Assembly: GCF_018375725.1 (NCBI RefSeq)
Contig: NZ_JAHACR010000055.1
Coordinates: 1-18,344, forward strand
Length of the DNA stretch: 18,344 nt
Source: Burkholderia sp.
GTDB lineage: Bacteria > Pseudomonadota > Gammaproteobacteria > Burkholderiales > Burkholderiaceae
Direction: 5' to 3'
Program-made: the position numbers and the translations under genes
In this document: in pieces, positions 15,564-18,344 of the stretch
Numbering within the stretch: the first letter of the stretch is position 1
How the letters are laid out: each line of letters begins with the position of its first letter
The notes under the pieces: generated by a model
Seen by the model: the letters and a program-made list of their open reading frames with translations, nothing else
Told to the model about the DNA's origin: nothing
Database searches by the model: none

Positions 15564-16262
15564 TTAATTAAAAAGAGTGCCCGCCGGGGGACGGAGCACA
15601 AAACTGTTGGCCGTTGCATTACCGGCGCCGGAGGTCTGGTTGACTTGTACGATGCCGCTGATATGCTTGAAAGCGTCGCCGCTAATCGACGCTTCGGGCA
15701 TACCCCGCCCGCCCACCGGGAGTCCCAGTCCACCGTGATGCGGGGCTGCCTCGGATAGTTCGGTATCCGATGCAGCCCTCACTCCCGCGCCCAGCGTGCC
15801 CACTACGGTGCTGTTGCGCTGAAGATTTCCCACTCCGGCACTCTGATTCACCATCAATGCACCCGAGACCTGCGAGAAGGCCGTGCCCTCGATGCGTGCC
15901 GCCGTGTCGCCCACGCGCGCCGAAGCGATCGCCGCTTGCGAGATGCCAGCCTGGCTGGCGCCGGAAGCGCCCATGCCCAGGGCCAGTTGATTGCTCTGTG
16001 CGTTGTCGAGCCCGGCCGTTTCATTGATCGTGACCGCGCCGGTCGTGCCGTTGCCTGCGCCGGTCGCGATCGTCGCGGTGGCGCTGACGAACGCCTGCGC
16101 GAACGACGGGCCGGTCGATGGCATGCCTTGCGCGAAGGCGCGCGGTGCCGCGCATACGGCAAGCAGGACGACGGCGACCGTGCCGGCCTGCGTCCAGGCA
16201 TGCGTGCGCCGGGACGCGTCGAATCGCGCGAGCAAGCGGCGACGTGGTGCGTGCGTGTTCAT
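15564..16262 (-). CDS. Candidate minor/nucleator fibre subunit with Fap-like repeats
   Basis: A 232-aa exported protein. A long basic N-region precedes the signal helix (about 26-44, AGTVAVVLLAVCAAPRAFA). Three repeats follow near 73-98, 132-156 and 201-225, with cores VTINETAGLDNAQSN, LMVNQSAGVGNLQRN and VQVNQTSGAGNATAN. The last two are preceded by I-x-G-x-AF-x2-[VI]-SG. This is the same repeat family as in the larger neighbour, so the pair resembles FapB (nucleator) and FapC (main fibre), or CsgB/CsgA in layout. The start ATG (16262-16260) overlaps the upstream stop TGA by 4 nt, indicating coupled translation. A strong hairpin is embedded in the coding sequence at 15743-15778. Confidence 0.75.
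   Translation of the reverse strand: MNTHAPRRRLLARFDASRRTHAWTQAGTVAVVLLAVCAAPRAFAQGMPSTGPSFAQAFVSATATIATGAGNGTTGAVTINETAGLDNAQSNQLALGMGASGASQAGISQAAIASARVGDTAARIEGTAFSQVSGALMVNQSAGVGNLQRNSTVVGTLGAGVRAASDTELSEAAPHHGGLGLPVGGRGMPEASISGDAFKHISGIVQVNQTSGAGNATANSFVLRPPAGTLFN
15743..15778 (-). repeat. Long imperfect inverted repeat inside the small fibre-subunit gene
   Basis: Arms 15743-15757 and 15764-15778 (15 nt each) pair with a single mismatch (15750 against 15771) around the 6-nt loop GTTCGG. It codes for part of the linker between repeats two and three (AASDTELSEAA). No T-run follows. It may be an mRNA structure that tunes elongation or decay. Confidence 0.6.
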
Positions 16263-16741
16263 TTCGCGGCTCCCATGACGCTCGTGAGCGGCGCAAGCGC
16301 GTTCGTCACTGCGTTCGAGATCGTGCCGCCGATGCCGCCCGCGACAGCCGCGCCGGCGACGGCGCCGTGCATCGATGCACCGCCTGCGGGGTCGCCTGCG
16401 AGCGCACGCGTGATCGCCTGCATGCCCGCGCCGCCGATCATGCCGCCGGGCGCGACGCCGTTCGAGCCGTGCGCATTCGTCAGGTCGAGATCGGAGACCA
16501 TCGTCGCCATCATCGGATTGAAATCGTTTGCCGGAAATGTGGTCGCGCGCACGAGCACGGGATCCTGTTCCGTCGGCACGTCGCGATAGGCGACACGTGG
16601 CGTGATGTCGCGGATGACGATGATGTCCCCGGGGTTTTCCGTGTGCGCCTGCGCGAACGCCACGCCACATGCCGGGCCGGCAAGTGCCGCACACAGCATG
16701 GCGAGCATCGGGCGGCGAATCGGAAAATGCGGGACGTTCAT
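16259..16741 (-). CDS. Exported protein of unknown function, Gly/Ala-rich C-terminus
   Basis: A 160-aa protein not recognised as a known family. It has a Sec signal (MNVPHFPIRRPMLAMLCAAL to AFA, cleavage near 30). A charged segment GDIIVIRDITPRVAYRDVP and QDPVLVRATTFPANDF follow, then a Gly/Ala/Met-rich tail with a possible membrane-active or beta-helical character (GAVAGAAVAGGIGGTISNAV). A stretch MVSDLDLTNAHGSNG weakly recalls the D-x-L-x3-x-G motif found in two neighbours. ATG 16741 has GAGGGG about 7 nt upstream. The gene starts 35 nt after the first gene and overlaps the next by 4 nt, so it belongs to the operon. Confidence 0.75.
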   Translation of the reverse strand: MNVPHFPIRRPMLAMLCAALAGPACGVAFAQAHTENPGDIIVIRDITPRVAYRDVPTEQDPVLVRATTFPANDFNPMMATMVSDLDLTNAHGSNGVAPGGMIGGAGMQAITRALAGDPAGGASMHGAVAGAAVAGGIGGTISNAVTNALAPLTSVMGAAK

Positions 16742-16776
16742 GGCAGACCCCTCGGATAGCGTGTCGAAACGCGCGG

Positions 16777-17142
16777 TCACTTGCGCGTGTAGCTTGCGTT
16801 GTTGCCCTGCATGGCGCGCTGCGCATCGACGGGCACGGGCATCGGTATCGGCGCGGGCGGCGCGATCTCGTCCCAGAGCGTCACCGATCCGCTGCCTGCC
16901 AACTGCTGCGATGCCGATGTCACGACCGCAAAGCCGGGCGCGCGGCCGCGCTGCTGGCCCAGCGTGTCTTCGTCGAGCAGCGCATAACGCTTCATCCACG
17001 TAGCGTCGGCCAGCGGCGATGCAAACGTTGCGCCGGTCCCCTCTATTTGCGAGGCTTCCTGTGCGGCCGCGAGCATCGGCAGCGCCGCGACTGCGAGCGC
17101 AGCGGCGAGTCGGGCGAGAGAGAGGCGAAGGAGGTGTCGCAT
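16777..17142 (-). CDS. First gene of the fibre operon: small exported protein of unknown function
   Basis: A 121-aa protein with a clear Sec signal (MRHLLRLSLARLAAALAVAA to LAAA, cleavage near 27). The mature part contains YALLDEDTLGQQRGRAPGF (53-71), which resembles QLVDDDVLSRQTGKYAG in the FapE-like protein, then a beta-prone stretch (SASQQLAGSGSVTLWDE) and a Pro-rich segment (PPAPIPMPVPV). No family is recognised; by position it might correspond to FapA, but similarity is not evident. ATG 17142 is chosen because GGAGA lies 6-7 nt upstream. Longer starts (for example 17181) would place coding sequence across the sigma54 promoter. It is directly downstream of that promoter. Confidence 0.8.
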   Translation of the reverse strand: MRHLLRLSLARLAAALAVAALPMLAAAQEASQIEGTGATFASPLADATWMKRYALLDEDTLGQQRGRAPGFAVVTSASQQLAGSGSVTLWDEIAPPAPIPMPVPVDAQRAMQGNNASYTRK

Positions 17143-17160
17143 GGCGTGTCTCCGGTGTGC

Positions 17161-17182
17161 CATGTATTCAGCGAAATACATG
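17161..17182. repeat. Inverted repeat overlapping the -12/-24 region
   Basis: CATGTATT (17161-17168) and AATACATG (17175-17182) are perfect 8-bp arms around 6 nt. The repeat overlaps the operon promoter, so it could be an operator for a repressor or simply part of promoter DNA. Confidence 0.4.
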
Positions 17183-17185
17183 CCA
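17170..17185 (-). promoter_or_regulatory. Sigma54 (-24/-12) promoter of the fibre operon
   Basis: The minus strand reads TGGCATGTATTTCGCT. It fits the sigma54 consensus TGGCACG-N4-TTGCW, with the invariant GG (17184-17183) and GC (17172-17171) separated by exactly 10 nt. Deviations are T for C in the -24 box and C for T in the -12 box. The predicted start point near 17160 gives a short leader containing the GGAGA Shine-Dalgarno of the first gene. Two sigma54 activators encoded in the locus support the call. Confidence 0.7.
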
Positions 17186-17260
17186 CCGTGCCCGAACCAT
17201 TGTGCCGAAAGCGATTCGCAATTCGACGCCGAGGGGGACGCGGCGAAACGCGAAAAAAAT

Positions 17261-17276
17261 GTTTCAGTGCTGAAAC
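17261..17276. promoter_or_regulatory. Palindrome, candidate activator-binding site
   Basis: GTTTCAGTGCTGAAAC has perfect 7-bp arms with a 2-nt centre. It lies about 90 bp upstream of the operon -12 element, the usual range for a sigma54 upstream activating sequence bound by a Fis-type helix-turn-helix dimer. Confidence 0.5.
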
Positions 17277-17294
17277 GAGGGGGCTTGGGAGTAC

Positions 17295-17315
17295 TGCGGA
17301 TTCAAGTCATCCGCA
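17295..17315. promoter_or_regulatory. Second inverted repeat in the divergent region
   Basis: TGCGGAT (17295-17301) and ATCCGCA (17309-17315) are perfect 7-bp arms with 7 nt between. Possible operator or second activator site; different in sequence from the 17261 palindrome. Confidence 0.35.
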
Positions 17316-17620
17316 TCCAGGATGAAAATCACGCGTGCGTGAGTGATGTATCGGGCAGGACATTCACGCTTTTGTGCAGAGGAATGGCGGATATCGTTCG
17401 GTCGTGCAGTGCATCGTGTCGCGGGCGGTCAGGCGTGCAGAAATCGGTTTGCCTTATTCGGCGCGTATCACTAAGCTGCTTTGACCACAAAATGAACCAC
17501 ACGCGAAGAGACTCGCCAGAGTCCATAAATTTGATGAACGCCATTGTGCGAGGCTTGGCGTTGCCGCGCATTGACATGGCGAATCGAGCCAGCCTGAGCA
17601 TGGACCCGATTCGATCCTTT
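17316..17620. other. Rest of the divergent intergenic region
   Basis: I see no convincing gene in this stretch. The short ORFs (for example 17329-17601 minus, 90 aa) lack a Shine-Dalgarno and any recognisable motif. The base composition appears less GC-rich than the flanking genes. CGAATCG (17580-17586) and CGATTCG (17607-17613) are a widely spaced inverted pair of doubtful meaning. Confidence 0.5.
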
Positions 17621-17635
17621 TGGCACGTGTTTCGT
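17621..17635 (+). promoter_or_regulatory. Candidate sigma54-like promoter facing the second regulator
   Basis: TGGCACGTGTTTCGT has a perfect TGGCACG -24 box and the correct spacing, but GT instead of the invariant GC in the -12 box (17634-17635). It matches the operon element at 12 of 15 positions, all differences being transitions. It lies about 47 nt before the ATG of the second activator. The mismatch at the -12 GC makes it doubtful as an active promoter. Confidence 0.4.
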
Positions 17636-17681
17636 GACGTGCGCCGGTAATCGTTAGACGGTTAATGAACGGGGTGTGCGT

Positions 17682-18344
17682 ATGGGAGCCGAACTACGGC
17701 ATGTGATCTATTTTTCCCGGGAACCGAACGACGCCTTGCGCGGACATTTCGATGCGCGCGGCTGGCATGTGGATCTCGCGGAAACGGTGCGCGACATGCG
17801 ACGCGTCGTGCAGCATGGCGTTGCCACCGCAGGATTGCTCGATTTTTCTTCGGGCTTCAAACCTTCCGAACTGCGTGAACTGGAATCGTGTCTGACGATT
17901 CCGCACATCGGCTGGATCGCGGCCACGCAACGTGGCCAGTTGCAGGACGCCGCGCTGCGGCATCTGATCCGCGACTATTGCTTCGACTACGTCACGATGC
18001 CCTACGAGACGACGCGCATCGTCGAGACGGTCGGGCACGCGCACGGGATGGTATCGCTTACCGATCTTGCCACCGTGCCGGCCAGCATGGGCCGCGGCGA
18101 AGGCGAGATGGTCGGCACGTGCAGCGCGATGCTCGCGCTGTTCAAGATGATCCGGCGGGTCGCGGCGCCCGACGCACCCGTATTCATTTCCGGCGAATCG
18201 GGCACCGGCAAGGAGCTGACGGCGGTCGCGATTCACGAGCGTTCGTCGCGGGCGCATGAGCCGTTCATCGCGATCAACTGCGGCGCGATTCCATCGTCCT
18301 TGATGCAGGCCGAGCTGTTCGGCTACGAGCGCGGCGCATTCACC
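17682..18344 (+). CDS. Second VpsR-like sigma54 enhancer-binding activator (3' partial)
   Basis: The frame is open from ATG 17682 to the window end (221 residues). A VpsR-type N-terminal domain (HVIYFSREPNDALRGHFDARG, then HIGWIAATQRGQL and IRDYCFDYVTMP) is followed by the AAA+ start with EMVGTCSAM, GESGTGKE (171-178), AINCGAIPSSLMQAELFGYE and GAFT, where the window ends inside the expected GAFTGA loop. It is clearly paralogous to the operon-distal regulator: GESGTGKELTA-x-AIHERSS and AINCGAIP are shared almost word for word. An in-frame GTG at 17676 is an alternative start. It is divergent from the fibre operon, so it is a likely direct activator of it. Confidence 0.92.
   Translation, partial: MGAELRHVIYFSREPNDALRGHFDARGWHVDLAETVRDMRRVVQHGVATAGLLDFSSGFKPSELRELESCLTIPHIGWIAATQRGQLQDAALRHLIRDYCFDYVTMPYETTRIVETVGHAHGMVSLTDLATVPASMGRGEGEMVGTCSAMLALFKMIRRVAAPDAPVFISGESGTGKELTAVAIHERSSRAHEPFIAINCGAIPSSLMQAELFGYERGAFT

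Noticed and set aside
17143..17181. N-terminal extension of the first operon gene to 17181
   Set aside because: It would run across the -24/-12 element and put extra charged residues before a clean signal peptide. The GGAGA site supports 17142.
17329..17601. 90-aa minus-strand ORF in the divergent region
   Set aside because: It has no Shine-Dalgarno, no signal peptide and no recognisable motif, and it lies upstream of a promoter region. A small gene cannot be excluded, but the sequence gives no support.
1..18344. CRISPR arrays, tRNA or rRNA genes, insertion sequences, attachment sites
   Set aside because: I looked for regularly spaced repeats, cloverleaf-like segments and transposase or integrase motifs and saw none.

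Overview
The window looks like a chromosomal segment of a Burkholderia species (Burkholderiaceae, Betaproteobacteria). The evidence is high GC, strong third-position G/C bias, and the neighbourhoods trmD-rplS-NUDIX, orn / M48 peptidase / rsgA, and mog-yjgA / pmbA / folA. I identified genus and families by reading protein motifs, not by a database search.

Region 1 (1-9353) is ordinary housekeeping DNA. It holds the 3' end of trmD, then rplS with a textbook terminator, a CoA-pyrophosphatase-type NUDIX hydrolase and a CobD/CbiB-family membrane protein. A minus-strand cluster follows: M48 peptidase, rsgA, then a DUF2007 protein. Next come orn (+), mog and yjgA/darP (-), pmbA (+) and folA (-). The M48 peptidase is interrupted by one in-frame TGA where the flanking reading frame suggests Trp (TGG). 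That codon lies between the HELGH motif and the third zinc ligand, so the gene is probably inactive, or it contains a base error.

Region 2 (9478-17142, all minus strand) is an accessory locus that I read as a Fap-like functional amyloid / secreted fibre operon. In transcription order it encodes two small exported proteins of unknown function and two exported proteins sharing a G-x3-V-N-x4-G-x-G-N-x3-N repeat (candidate minor and major fibre subunits). It continues with a FapD-like exported C39 cysteine peptidase, a FapE-like exported protein and a FapF-like outer-membrane beta-barrel with an N-terminal coiled coil. The last gene is a VpsR-like sigma54 enhancer-binding activator. Genes are tightly packed (4-nt overlap, or gaps of 6 to 115 nt). 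Strong GC hairpins lie between the large subunit gene and the peptidase gene, between the FapE-like and FapF-like genes, and inside the smaller subunit gene.

Region 3 (17143-17681) is a 539-bp divergent control region. Next to the operon is a good -24/-12 element on the minus strand (TGGCATG-N4-TCGCT) with the first gene's Shine-Dalgarno just downstream. A similar element on the plus strand faces the second regulator. A 16-bp perfect palindrome (GTTTCAGTGCTGAAAC) and a TGCGGAT-N7-ATCCGCA inverted repeat lie between them and are candidate activator sites.

Region 4 (17682-18344) is the 5' part of a second VpsR-like sigma54 activator, clearly paralogous to the first and running off the window. 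The proposed logic is that one or both activators, perhaps sensing a second messenger as VpsR does, drive RNA polymerase-sigma54 at the operon promoter. The products would be exported by Sec, processed or held by the C39 peptidase and passed through the FapF-like pore to assemble surface fibres.
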